Shown here piece after piece: positions 22,993 to 31,263 of a DNA stretch of 64,000 bases. The position numbers and the translations under genes were made by a program. Every line of letters begins with the position of its first letter. The first letter of the stretch is position 1. The DNA is from Ornithomonoglobus_A sp045612845 (GTDB lineage: Bacteria; Bacillota; Clostridia; UBA1381). The notes under the pieces were generated by a model. It worked only from the letters and a program-made list of their open reading frames with translations. It ran no database searches and was not told the origin of the DNA. The DNA lies in assembly GCA_045612845.1 (NCBI GenBank), contig JAZKZV010000012.1, forward strand, positions 124,001 to 188,000, given 5' to 3'.

Positions 22993-24015
22993 TTATTCTG
23001 TTTCGTTATTTTGTCGAGGGTTATAGTCTATATCGTCAAGACGATGGAATGTATATCCCTCAGCTGTAAGATATTCAATTATATCATCTAATGATGCCAA
23101 CGAATTCTTCTTTGATGAAGAGTCATGCATTAGCGAGATAAGATTGTTATATCCTGTTGAATATTGCTTAAATAATGTAACTAATTGTTTTTCTGTTTTT
23201 GAACCGTTATCATCACCGTTAGATGTATTCCAATCACAGAAATAGTAGTTATTATCTGCAAGCTCTTTTATTATATCCTCTTTTATATCATCATAAGTAT
23301 TATCTGATGAATACTCGGGTGAACCGCCGGGGAGACGGACAAGCTTAAAAAATGTGTCGTTGGAATTAAGGACTGTTTTTATCTTTTTTTCTGATTCCTC
23401 TAACTTAGTCATAAAAGAATCTACGCTAGCGTATAATGAATCATAATCCTCGTTAGCAATTTTGTTTGCTATTAAGTGTCCTTCCTCGTAAACACGTCTT
23501 GCGATGTCGGGATTTTTTTGTACAAGAGCACCGCTCATAAAGAATGTTGCTTTTATATTATATTTTCTCAGTACATCAAGAACCTGCGGTGTCAGTGTTG
23601 AAGGACCGTCATCAAATGTGAGGTAGCAGTGTTTCTTCTGGTTTGCATCAGCTATTATTTGTATAAGCTCATTTTCCTCGGCAGGGGTTGGTATACCTAA
23701 AAGCTCAGCTGTCTGCTCTGCAGAAACAGAGCTGTTTAACGTATAACTACCTGTTTTAATTCCGCCTATTGAGGCAGTTATAACTGTGTCCCCGTCGGGT
23801 ACAGGCACCTGGTCTGTCTGAGTTTCGGCATTTTGTTGAAGTGTGTCGATATCAGTGCCGGGATTGCTGACAAGAGATGCTATTGCAAATATAATAAGTA
23901 TTAGTATTACAGCCATGACTGTAATTGAAATGCACATACGAAGTCTCTTTTTTCTTAAACGTTCGCGTCTGCGTCTTTCGCGCGCACGAGCTTCGAATTT
24001 GTTGCTTGTCGACAT
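22993..24015 (-). CDS. Polysaccharide deacetylase family protein with a degenerate metal site
   Basis: 340 residues from ATG 24015 (RBS GGAGGA); an in-frame ATG at 24039 has no RBS. The N-terminus is very basic (ARERRRRERLRKKRLR) followed by a membrane span (ISITVMAVILILIIFAIA), so the catalytic domain is outside the cell. The NodB domain has an intact first motif, LTFDDGPSTLTP, near residue 140. The second motif, normally GxxxGNH(S/T)xxH, reads GHLIANKIANEDY, so both metal-binding histidines are missing. The late motif LISLMHDSS keeps one His. The protein is thus probably an inactive or altered homologue with a cell-wall or sporulation role. Active NodB enzymes deacetylate chitin-like or peptidoglycan sugars. 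Confidence 0.82.
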   Translation of the reverse strand: MSTSNKFEARARERRRRERLRKKRLRMCISITVMAVILILIIFAIASLVSNPGTDIDTLQQNAETQTDQVPVPDGDTVITASIGGIKTGSYTLNSSVSAEQTAELLGIPTPAEENELIQIIADANQKKHCYLTFDDGPSTLTPQVLDVLRKYNIKATFFMSGALVQKNPDIARRVYEEGHLIANKIANEDYDSLYASVDSFMTKLEESEKKIKTVLNSNDTFFKLVRLPGGSPEYSSDNTYDDIKEDIIKELADNNYYFCDWNTSNGDDNGSKTEKQLVTLFKQYSTGYNNLISLMHDSSSKKNSLASLDDIIEYLTAEGYTFHRLDDIDYNPRQNNETE

Positions 24016-24179
24016 AGTATTCCTCCATTCCACCAACAAGGTGATATATAATGTAAACTATATTTAATTTGATATTAAATTATCTCAAATAATTACACAC
24101 TATATATTATATAACATAAAATCAAAAAATTCAACAAAAATTTCAAAAATTTTCAAAAAAATTTAAGGGGGCCAAAAAA

Positions 24180-25028
24180 GTGAAAAAAACGTCAATTATT
24201 TTGTTTTTAATACTGTTGATATCGGGTTGTAAAGGGACGGGTACAGATCATCAAACACAACCTCAGGACACACCTTTGCCTACGCAGATTACACAAACAC
24301 CTGCACCCATCAACGAGAATAGGATACAAGCCGACTATGGTGAAATATCTGAAAAAGGTTATGGTTGGGGATTTGTGAGAAAAAAAGGCTCTCCTCCACA
24401 GATAACTCTTGAGGAACAGGATAGATTATCAAAGTATGATGGGTATTATCTTGGAAATAACACACAAAAGAACATATACCTGACATTTGATGAGGGATAC
24501 GAAAACGGATACACATCGGTAATTTTGGATACACTTGCAAAACATAACGTAAAAGCGGCATTTTTTGTAACTATGCCATACCTTGAGGGACAGCAGGCGC
24601 TTGTTGGCAGAATGATTGATGAGGGACACATTATCGGAAATCATACTGTGCATCATCCGAATTTAAGTGAATGTAATACAGACGAGGTCAAACAAGAACT
24701 GGATATTTTAAATGCAAAGAGTGTTGAACTCTATGGATATGAAATGAAATATATGCGTCCGCCGGAGGGTGCATACAGTGAAAGGGTTCTTGCTATTGCA
24801 AGGGATATGGGATATAAGACAATATTCTGGAGCCATGCCTATAAGGATTGGGACGTGAATGTGCAAAAGGGTAGAGAATACGCAATAAATCAGGTTGTAC
24901 CATATTTTCATGATGGTGAAATACTTTTGTTGCATGCGGTATCAAAAGACAATGCAGATGCTTTAGAAGAAATTATTTTAAAGGCAAAAGAGCAGGGGTT
25001 CGTATTCAAGTCTCTTGATGAATTATGA
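24180..25028 (+). CDS. PdaA-like delta-lactam-biosynthetic de-N-acetylase, lipoprotein
   Basis: 282 residues from GTG 24180, preceded by AAGGGGG. A lipoprotein signal is present: hydrophobic stretch then LLISGC, with Cys16 as the lipidation site, followed by a Thr/Pro/Gln-rich spacer. The NodB domain has LTFDEGYENGYT near residue 103 and an intact metal motif GHIIGNHTVHHPNL near residue 148. RPPEGAY and a late LLLHAV complete the site. The LTFDEGYENG variant is typical of PdaA, which removes acetyl groups from muramic acid so that the spore cortex delta-lactam can form. A spore role fits this genome. It is divergent from the degenerate deacetylase homologue. Confidence 0.88.
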   Translation: MKKTSIILFLILLISGCKGTGTDHQTQPQDTPLPTQITQTPAPINENRIQADYGEISEKGYGWGFVRKKGSPPQITLEEQDRLSKYDGYYLGNNTQKNIYLTFDEGYENGYTSVILDTLAKHNVKAAFFVTMPYLEGQQALVGRMIDEGHIIGNHTVHHPNLSECNTDEVKQELDILNAKSVELYGYEMKYMRPPEGAYSERVLAIARDMGYKTIFWSHAYKDWDVNVQKGREYAINQVVPYFHDGEILLLHAVSKDNADALEEIILKAKEQGFVFKSLDEL

Positions 25029-25076
25029 TATAAATTTACATAAAAAAACAAAAAATAAAAAAATTGTAAAAAATAC

Positions 25077-25105
25077 TTGATTTTTATAAAATTGTGTGCT
25101 ATAAT
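25077..25105 (+). promoter_or_regulatory. Promoter with extended -10 and no following gene
   Basis: TTGATT (25077-25082), 17 bases, TGCTATAAT with TATAAT at 25100-25105. Transcription would start near 25112. No gene on the plus strand follows before the convergent mtaB gene. Confidence 0.7.
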
Positions 25106-25112
25106 GTATTCA

Positions 25113-25171
25113 TATTTTTTAAAAGGTGTCTGCGCTGATTCTTGGAACGGTGTGGGCACTTTTATTTTTAT
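25113..25171 (+). ncRNA. Candidate small RNA: one hairpin with a U-tract terminator
   Basis: Just after the promoter, AAAA at 25121, a bulged G, then GTGTCTGCGCT (25126-25136) pair with GGTGTGGGCAC (25149-25159) and TTTT, using six Watson-Crick and five G-U pairs around a 12-base loop. A T-rich run (TTTTATTTTTAT) ends it. Promoter, stem and U tract together define a transcript of about 55-60 bases. No reading frame with an RBS is present. It might instead be the terminator of the pdaA-like gene with a chance promoter. I do not recognise a known RNA family. Confidence 0.45.
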
Positions 25172-25176
25172 AAAAA

Positions 25177-25201
25177 AACAGAGTAATAAAATTACTCTGT
25201 T
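25177..25201 (-). terminator. Terminator of mtaB
   Basis: AACAGAGTAAT (25177-25187) and ATTACTCTGTT (25191-25201) are exact complements; on the minus strand a run of seven U follows. It overlaps the mtaB stop. Confidence 0.92.
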
Positions 25202-26496
25202 AATTCGCCAATAATAATATTATCATGTAAATTTTTTAGTTTCACATTTTTTATATTTCCTACTAATCCGTCCTGATATGGAACCTTTACTGTAACATAA
25301 TTATCTGTTTTACCCTCTGCCATATTATCTTTTGTTTTTCTTTCAAATAATACAGTTGAATTTTTGCCGATAAGACTATGCAAAAATTCATTCCTCGATT
25401 TTTCACAAATTTCCATTAGTTTTTTTGAACGTTCCTCTTTAATATGAGGGGCAATCTGGTCCGGGAATTTGTCTGCAGGAGTACCATGCCTTTGTGAATA
25501 CTGAAAAATATGCGCATCAGCAAAATTGATTTCTCTTACAAAATCTATTGTTTTAGCAAATTCCTCGTCGGTTTCTCCTGCAAAGCCAACCATTATATCT
25601 GTAGTTATTGCAACGTCTTCAAATTTATCTCTTAGTCCGTCAACAATGGATTTAAATTGTGCGGTTGTATATTTTCTGTTCATTCTCTTTAGTGTTTCGT
25701 CGCAACCTGACTGCAACGAAATATGAAAGTGACGGCATAATTTTTTAGAAACGCATATTTTATTTATAAATTCAGCATTTAATGTCATCGGCTCAATGGA
25801 TGATATACGAATTCTTTCAATCCCGTCTATTTTATCAGCTTCAATTAAAAGCTCCTCCAGGGACGAGTTCTTTCTGTCAAGACCATATGAGGCTATGTGT
25901 ATGCCTACGAGTATTATCTCTTTGTATCCGTTTTTGGCAAGGGTACGGATTTCATCTAATACCTCGTTGATTTCCCGACTTCTTATAGGTCCTCTTGCAT
26001 ATGGAATTATACAATATGAGCAAAATTGGTTGCAGCCCTCCTGTACCTTTATAAAGGCGCGTGTTCTGTCTGTATATTTTGTTATTTTAAGCTCCTCAAA
26101 TTTGTGGTTGTGCATTATATCACTCACAAGATTTATGTGAGAATTATGGTCGAGTGTTTTAACTATTTCTAATAGATTTGTGCGCCCCTGAGTGCCTATT
26201 ATAAGGTTGGCATCACCCATTTTATCAACTTCACTGTCGGCAGTCTGTGCATAGCAGCCGGTAACAACAATAACAGCCTCGCTGTTTTGCTTGCGGGCGC
26301 GTCTTATCATTTGTCTTGATTTTCTGTCGCTCATGTTTGTTACAGAACAAGTATTTATAATATAAATATCTGCTTTTTTGGAGAATGGGACAATACTATA
26401 TCCGTCATTTAAAAACATCTCTTCCAATGCTTCTGTTTCATATTGATTTACCTTGCAGCCCAATGTACAAAATGCTGCATTTTTTGTTTTGTTCAT
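25192..26496 (-). CDS. mtaB: tRNA (N6-threonylcarbamoyladenosine(37)-C2)-methylthiotransferase
   Basis: 434 residues in the MiaB/RimO radical-SAM methylthiotransferase family. The N-terminal domain has TLGCKVNQYETEA, INTCSVTN and VTGCYAQ, whose cysteines bind the auxiliary cluster. The radical-SAM motif is CNQFCSYCIIPYARG near residue 150. A TRAM-like C-terminus (residues 370-430) binds RNA. The GCKVNQYE opening is typical of MtaB rather than MiaB (GCQMN). It converts t6A to ms2t6A at position 37 of ANN-decoding tRNAs. It is a single gene with an RBS of GGAGGAAA. Confidence 0.9.
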   Translation of the reverse strand: MNKTKNAAFCTLGCKVNQYETEALEEMFLNDGYSIVPFSKKADIYIINTCSVTNMSDRKSRQMIRRARKQNSEAVIVVTGCYAQTADSEVDKMGDANLIIGTQGRTNLLEIVKTLDHNSHINLVSDIMHNHKFEELKITKYTDRTRAFIKVQEGCNQFCSYCIIPYARGPIRSREINEVLDEIRTLAKNGYKEIILVGIHIASYGLDRKNSSLEELLIEADKIDGIERIRISSIEPMTLNAEFINKICVSKKLCRHFHISLQSGCDETLKRMNRKYTTAQFKSIVDGLRDKFEDVAITTDIMVGFAGETDEEFAKTIDFVREINFADAHIFQYSQRHGTPADKFPDQIAPHIKEERSKKLMEICEKSRNEFLHSLIGKNSTVLFERKTKDNMAEGKTDNYVTVKVPYQDGLVGNIKNVKLKNLHDNIIIGELTE

Positions 26497-26671
26497 ATTT
26501 CCTCCGGGAATGCATATATAATATAATAATTGCTTTTTTATTTACATAAAATATTATATAAATTTTTTAAAAAAATGTCAATAGCTATTGACTAATTGGG
26601 AAAAGTAGGGTAAAATATAAGTGTAATTTATGGTAAAAATTACATTGTTACTATTTAAGGAGGATTTAATT

Positions 26672-26902
26672 ATGAAAACATTTAATATTTTATTAAGCTC
26701 AATAAACGACGTAAAGGATTTTGTTAATGTTGTGAGCAAGTATGATGCAGATATCGACCTTACTTCAGGAAGATATGTTGTTGATGCAAAGTCTATTATG
26801 GGTATATTTAGTTTAGACCTTTCAAAACCTATTAAGTTAGAAACACAAGAAGAAGTTGCAGAAAAATTGCAAGAAGATTTATCAAGATTTATCTGTGATT
26901 AA
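26672..26902 (+). CDS. HPr-family-like protein without the phosphorylatable histidine
   Basis: 76 residues from ATG 26672 with AAGGAGGA as RBS. The frame extends upstream to 26630, but without a ribosome site. The sequence KDFVNVVSKYDADIDLTSGR and then YVVDAKSIMGIFSLDLSKPI matches HPr helix/strand order, including the Ser46-like region KSIMGI. The His15 segment (GLHARPA) of PTS HPr is absent: residues 9-18 read SSINDVKDFV. It is therefore not a phosphocarrier for sugar transport and may be a Crh-like or unrelated regulator. Such short proteins are common in Clostridia. It is monocistronic, ending in a terminator. Confidence 0.75.
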   Translation: MKTFNILLSSINDVKDFVNVVSKYDADIDLTSGRYVVDAKSIMGIFSLDLSKPIKLETQEEVAEKLQEDLSRFICD

Positions 26903-26906
26903 AAAT

Positions 26907-26952
26907 AAAAGCTATTGTATTAAGAGAGTTACTCTTATGCAGTAGCTTTTTT
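26907..26952 (+). terminator. Terminator after the HPr-like gene
   Basis: AAAAGCTA (26907-26914) pairs with TAGCTTTT (26943-26950), and inner TAAGAG/CTCTTA extends the stem; T run follows. Confidence 0.85.
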
Positions 26953-27035
26953 AATTTTATTTGTTATACAGTCCTAAATTTGCCTTTTTATTTTTTTAGA
27001 ATAATATTTTGGTATTTTGTGTAGAAAATATTGGA

Positions 27036-27065
27036 TTTACACTTTATATTTTTATATGTTATACT
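27036..27065 (+). promoter_or_regulatory. Predicted promoter of the AraC-led operon
   Basis: TTTACA (27036-27041), 18 bases, TATACT (27060-27065). About 80 bases of leader precede the regulator start at 27144. Confidence 0.5.
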
Positions 27066-27143
27066 AAACACACAGAGTATATAAATATATGATGCGTTAT
27101 AGAGCACAAAAGAAACGTTGGTTTTTTGTGTGATGAGGTTAGT

Positions 27144-28028
27144 ATGAAAGAATATATTCGTCATAAAATTTTTAATGTCGTAGATATAAAAGGCCTTGCT
27201 GCACTTGAATTTTTGAATTTTGAGGGTAAGTATAAGGATTATGTCGACAAACATGATTTTTGGGAATTATGTTATGTAAAAGAAGGCGAAATACAGCTTG
27301 CAGTTAAAAAAAAGAATATTACATTAAGTAAAAATCAAATTTTTCTTATTCCACCCAACTACAATCATTTCTACACGTCTTTGGATGATAACAGTGAGGT
27401 TTTTGTTATATGCTTTGAAAGTGTTTCGAGCATTTTAAAGCCTATGACAATGATAAAAATAACGTTAGACGACAGCATGGTTGATTGTGTTGAAAAAATC
27501 ATATATGAATCACAAAATACATTTACCATGAATGAAAATGATTTATTGGAGGTGCTTCCATCACCTAATTTTGGCGGAAAGCAGGCAATAATAATACAGC
27601 TTGAGTATCTCCTTATATGTCTTACAAGACAACTTTCCACACAGAAGAATCTTGAGATAGTTTTCCTGAGTGATGAGAGTTTCTATTCTGAACTTGTTGA
27701 AGTAATAAAAATGTTCCTTAAAGAAAATGTGGGGATGAAAATCTCGTTGGACGATATATGTATGAAGATGAACTATTCGCGCTCCTTCTTATGTAAAATT
27801 TTTAAGGAAATGACCGGAGAAACAATATTTTCTTATTTTAATACAATAAAGATTGAAGAAGCTAAAAAAATGCTTGCAGATACAGATTTATCAATATCAA
27901 ATATTTCGTATTCTCTTGGAATTGACGAGGTAAAATATTTCGATTTCTTTTTTAAAAAATACGTAGGTGTTACACCTACTGCGTTCAGGAAAGGGGAGAA
28001 GGGCAATGATAATGACAGTAAACGGTGA
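27144..28028 (+). CDS. AraC family transcriptional regulator heading a hydrolase operon
   Basis: 294 residues from ATG 27144 with GATGAGGT; an in-frame TTG at 27126 is less likely. The N-terminal cupin domain contains HDFWELCYVKEGEIQLAV and SKNQIFLIPPNYNHFY, a layout of sugar-sensing AraC regulators. The C-terminal helix-turn-helix pair reads ISLDDICMKMNYSRSFLCKI and SISNISYSLGIDEVKYFDFF, then VGVTPTAFRKGE. Its 3' end overlaps the next gene by 23 bases, so regulator and hydrolase are translated from one mRNA. It most likely controls its own operon. The inducer is not known. Confidence 0.88.
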   Translation: MKEYIRHKIFNVVDIKGLAALEFLNFEGKYKDYVDKHDFWELCYVKEGEIQLAVKKKNITLSKNQIFLIPPNYNHFYTSLDDNSEVFVICFESVSSILKPMTMIKITLDDSMVDCVEKIIYESQNTFTMNENDLLEVLPSPNFGGKQAIIIQLEYLLICLTRQLSTQKNLEIVFLSDESFYSELVEVIKMFLKENVGMKISLDDICMKMNYSRSFLCKIFKEMTGETIFSYFNTIKIEEAKKMLADTDLSISNISYSLGIDEVKYFDFFFKKYVGVTPTAFRKGEKGNDNDSKR

Positions 28029-29013
28029 AATAAGTAAAAAGGAATTGGGTATTACATCACCCCATGAACACATTTTTATAGATATGAAAAAATGTGTAAC
28101 TCCACCGGAAAACCCACCGAAGCTTTTCTATGGTAAAGTAAGAGGGGACAATCGTGCTGAGGTATGGCAGGACCCGTATGCTATTTTAGACAATGCTTTG
28201 TTGGATGAAAAAGCAAAGGCAATAGATGAAGTAAAATATTTTAAAGAATATGGCGGTCAGACAATTATTGACTGTACTCTTGATGAAATTGGACGAAACC
28301 CTGAGTGGTTAAAGAAAGTATCGGATAAAACAGGTGTTAATATTATTATGGGATGCGGCCATTATTATCATAAAGCACATCCTGACTTTATAAAGGATAC
28401 ATCTGTAGACGACCTTGCACAGGAAATGATAAATGATATTACTGTGGGAGTGGGAAAAAACAACATAAAAGCAGGAATAATCGGTGAAATAGGTACGAGT
28501 GCAATAGTTTCAGATGATGAAAAAAAGGTATTAAGAGCTGCAGGTATTGCAAGCGCAAAGACAGATAAAGCAATTCATGTACATACTGATTTATACACCG
28601 AAAACGGATTTGAAATTATAGAAATTCTTAAAGCACAGGGTGCTAAGGAAGAAAGAATATGTATAGACCATATAGATGTATGGATAAGACCCGATTATAT
28701 AAAGGGTTTGCTCAATAAGGGTGTATATATCGAATTTGATAACTTTGGTAAAGAGTTTTATGTATCGGAAAAATTGCGATTTGCATATGACCTTGAAAGA
28801 ATAAAGATTCTTAAAGAACTTATTGATGAAGGCTATAAGGACAGAATTCTTGTAAGTAACGATATATGTCTTAAAACCATGTGGAAAAACTATGGCGGTT
28901 TGGGATATGCACATATCCTTAAGGGCGTTATGGCAATGGCAGAGGAAAATGGTATTGATAGGAATACATATATGTCTTTACTTACAGATAATGTAGCAGA
29001 ATTTATATCATAA
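28006..29013 (+). CDS. Phosphotriesterase-family metal-dependent hydrolase
   Basis: 335 residues from ATG 28006 with GGGGAG as ribosome site inside the end of the regulator gene. The binuclear metal motifs of the phosphotriesterase-like amidohydrolases are seen: SPHEHIFID (H-x-H) near residue 21, a bridging Glu in GIIGEIGTS near residue 160, AIHVHTD near residue 190, CIDHIDV near residue 220 and VSNDICLK near residue 285. A bridging Glu occurs in a minority of the family; classic phosphotriesterase has a carboxylated Lys. Natural substrates of relatives are mostly lactones or phosphorylated sugar lactones. Together with the downstream TIM-barrel protein this points to sugar or sugar-lactone breakdown. 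Confidence 0.85.
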   Translation: MIMTVNGEISKKELGITSPHEHIFIDMKKCVTPPENPPKLFYGKVRGDNRAEVWQDPYAILDNALLDEKAKAIDEVKYFKEYGGQTIIDCTLDEIGRNPEWLKKVSDKTGVNIIMGCGHYYHKAHPDFIKDTSVDDLAQEMINDITVGVGKNNIKAGIIGEIGTSAIVSDDEKKVLRAAGIASAKTDKAIHVHTDLYTENGFEIIEILKAQGAKEERICIDHIDVWIRPDYIKGLLNKGVYIEFDNFGKEFYVSEKLRFAYDLERIKILKELIDEGYKDRILVSNDICLKTMWKNYGGLGYAHILKGVMAMAEENGIDRNTYMSLLTDNVAEFIS

Positions 29014-29028
29014 CAGGAGGAAAAAGAT

Positions 29029-31164
29029 ATGGAAAGAAAATTAGATGGACACAAACGAATCTCGGAGCACGGTGAACTCTTTATCTGGATGCAACTTCTT
29101 GGTCTTGACAGAGATTTGCCCGACTATGGTATTACCGAGTGGAAAGAGCGTATGGGCTTTACACCAGATGGTGTTTGCTTATTCTTACCGCATTCTGACG
29201 TTATAAACGAACACACAGATATGGAAAAGGAGTTTGAGCTTCATCCTGATGATTGTTCATACTGTGCTATTCCGCGTAATGCAATCCGTGAGCGTCAACC
29301 ATGGACAAATTACGATTTGCGCGGTGCAGCAAAGGAACTTAAAAAAGCAGGTATTGCACCTTATTTAAGTATTCAAGGTGCTGAATATAAAAATGCATTC
29401 CATCGCGAATGGATTACAGACCATCCCGAAATACATGCGTTCTTTACCGATGGTTCACGCAGATCCATGTATGTTTTAAAAAGATTTACAGATGGTACAT
29501 ATTACGAAGATTTCTTTATAGATAAGCTCTGTAAAACCCTTGTTGATTATGGCTTTGACGGAATACAGCTTGCAGACCAGTTCTGTCCGCCCGGAGGCGT
29601 TACACATAACTGTGATTTCTCAACAGATATGATGGAGCAGTTCTTTACTCATACAGGTATAACACCACCTCAGAATATTATCGATTCTATGGGCAATGAT
29701 GATGGTGATATGATTAAGATGCGTGGCGAATGGGTTTGGAAAAATGTAAGAGCAGATTGGTTGTTATTCCTTACATGGCGTTGGGAGGGCTTCTGTAAAA
29801 AGCTTTGCGATGCAGTTCATGCAATTGGTAAAAAGGTTATAACTCTTGCGGTTTATCTAACAGACCCGTTAGAAACAATATACTCATTTGGTGTTGATAT
29901 AAAGCGTTTCGCAAAAGCGGGCGTTGACTACATTATGCCAAATACACTTCCTACAAGTGTGTATTTTAACGGACGTGAAGAATCGTTCTGGAGATATATG
30001 GCAACAATTCCGCTTAACTCTGCTTTCCTTGAGGGTACCGAGCAATTATGCATGCTTGGTGTTAAGGACTCTACAGAGGAATGGGATGCAATTCAACACG
30101 CACCATGCGAATTCCAACGCGACTTATATACAATTTTAGGTCAACAAGAAGTTAAGGATGATGAATTTAAGCGTGCTGCAGACGGAATAATGATTTGTCT
30201 TGGCGATGCCATAGAACAAAGAGAATGGCAGGAAATGAGAAAACACTTTGATGTTGCATATCACCATGATATAGAAAGTATTATTACTCCAGTTGTGCTA
30301 TGGTCGGATGCGGAAATGTATAATTCACTTCCCGAAATAATTAAAAGCGGCAGATGGTCTACATATAAATTTGTGTACGAAACTGCAAACCATGGTACAC
30401 CATGCGGTGCATCTGTAAGAATTGAAAATATAAATTCTGCAAAGAGTACAATTTTTGTGCCAAACTTTGACTTACTCCCGGAAAATGAGAAGAAGATTGT
30501 TGCGGCATATTCAAACGGACCGGTTGTTGCAACAATACCTGCAGATTATGAGGTGGGTGCATATGGAATAAAACCAGTTATATCATTTACAGATAAAACT
30601 GCAAAATTCCCGATGACAGTAATTGCATTTGGTGCAGAGGCAACTGATGAGCTTCGCGCTCAGATTGAGGCATGTCTTGCAACTCCGGATGTTGAACCGG
30701 AACCGCCATTTTCAATTGACGAGATACCAACATGGGCATACACACTCGATGACTCAGTACCATATATAAAGCATGCAACAGGCTTTTTAAATGCTCTTGC
30801 GTACTTGCTATATCATATAAATGATGCAAATATACCATTTACTACAAGCTGTAAAATTGTAAGCGAATATGGTACAATGTGCAGTTATCCTAACGTAGTA
30901 TATAAGCTTAAAAACGGAAAATACCGTGTATTCTTATATAACCCTGACAGAAATAGATATCGTAAGGCCAACATTATATCTGATAAAGGTATTACTGATG
31001 CAAAGGTTGTGAGCCACTTCCCGCAACTCCCTGTAAAATACAATAATCAGGGTAAGAGTTATGTACATAACTATGAGGATGGAGATAATAAGGTGTATAA
31101 CGATTTTACAACAAAGGTTATGCCTGCAGGTGTTACAATAGTAGATGTTACTATTGCAGAATAA
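29029..31164 (+). CDS. Large protein with predicted glycoside-hydrolase-like TIM barrel, function unknown
   Basis: 711 residues without a signal peptide, so cytoplasmic. The first 400 residues look like a (beta/alpha)8 barrel: AAKELKKAGIAPYLSIQG, DYGFDGIQLADQFCPPGG with a possible acid (Asp), HAIGKKVITLAVYLTDP and DVDYIMPN-like strands (AGVDYIMPNTLPTS). Residues 410-560 resemble the flavodoxin-like domain that follows the barrel in GH42-type enzymes (STIFVPNFDLLPENEKKIV). A beta-rich end follows. I do not recognise a named family. The gene lies between the phosphotriesterase-like hydrolase and the creatinase-fold protein with strong AGGAGG-type RBSs and is clearly part of that operon. Confidence 0.6.
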   Translation: MERKLDGHKRISEHGELFIWMQLLGLDRDLPDYGITEWKERMGFTPDGVCLFLPHSDVINEHTDMEKEFELHPDDCSYCAIPRNAIRERQPWTNYDLRGAAKELKKAGIAPYLSIQGAEYKNAFHREWITDHPEIHAFFTDGSRRSMYVLKRFTDGTYYEDFFIDKLCKTLVDYGFDGIQLADQFCPPGGVTHNCDFSTDMMEQFFTHTGITPPQNIIDSMGNDDGDMIKMRGEWVWKNVRADWLLFLTWRWEGFCKKLCDAVHAIGKKVITLAVYLTDPLETIYSFGVDIKRFAKAGVDYIMPNTLPTSVYFNGREESFWRYMATIPLNSAFLEGTEQLCMLGVKDSTEEWDAIQHAPCEFQRDLYTILGQQEVKDDEFKRAADGIMICLGDAIEQREWQEMRKHFDVAYHHDIESIITPVVLWSDAEMYNSLPEIIKSGRWSTYKFVYETANHGTPCGASVRIENINSAKSTIFVPNFDLLPENEKKIVAAYSNGPVVATIPADYEVGAYGIKPVISFTDKTAKFPMTVIAFGAEATDELRAQIEACLATPDVEPEPPFSIDEIPTWAYTLDDSVPYIKHATGFLNALAYLLYHINDANIPFTTSCKIVSEYGTMCSYPNVVYKLKNGKYRVFLYNPDRNRYRKANIISDKGITDAKVVSHFPQLPVKYNNQGKSYVHNYEDGDNKVYNDFTTKVMPAGVTIVDVTIAE

Positions 31165-31263
31165 TATATAATAGATTTAATTGGTGATTAAGGATTTGGT
31201 AAATAAGAGCATCAATCACCATAAATATAATTCAAAAATTTTAAGTATAAGGAGAGGTAAATT

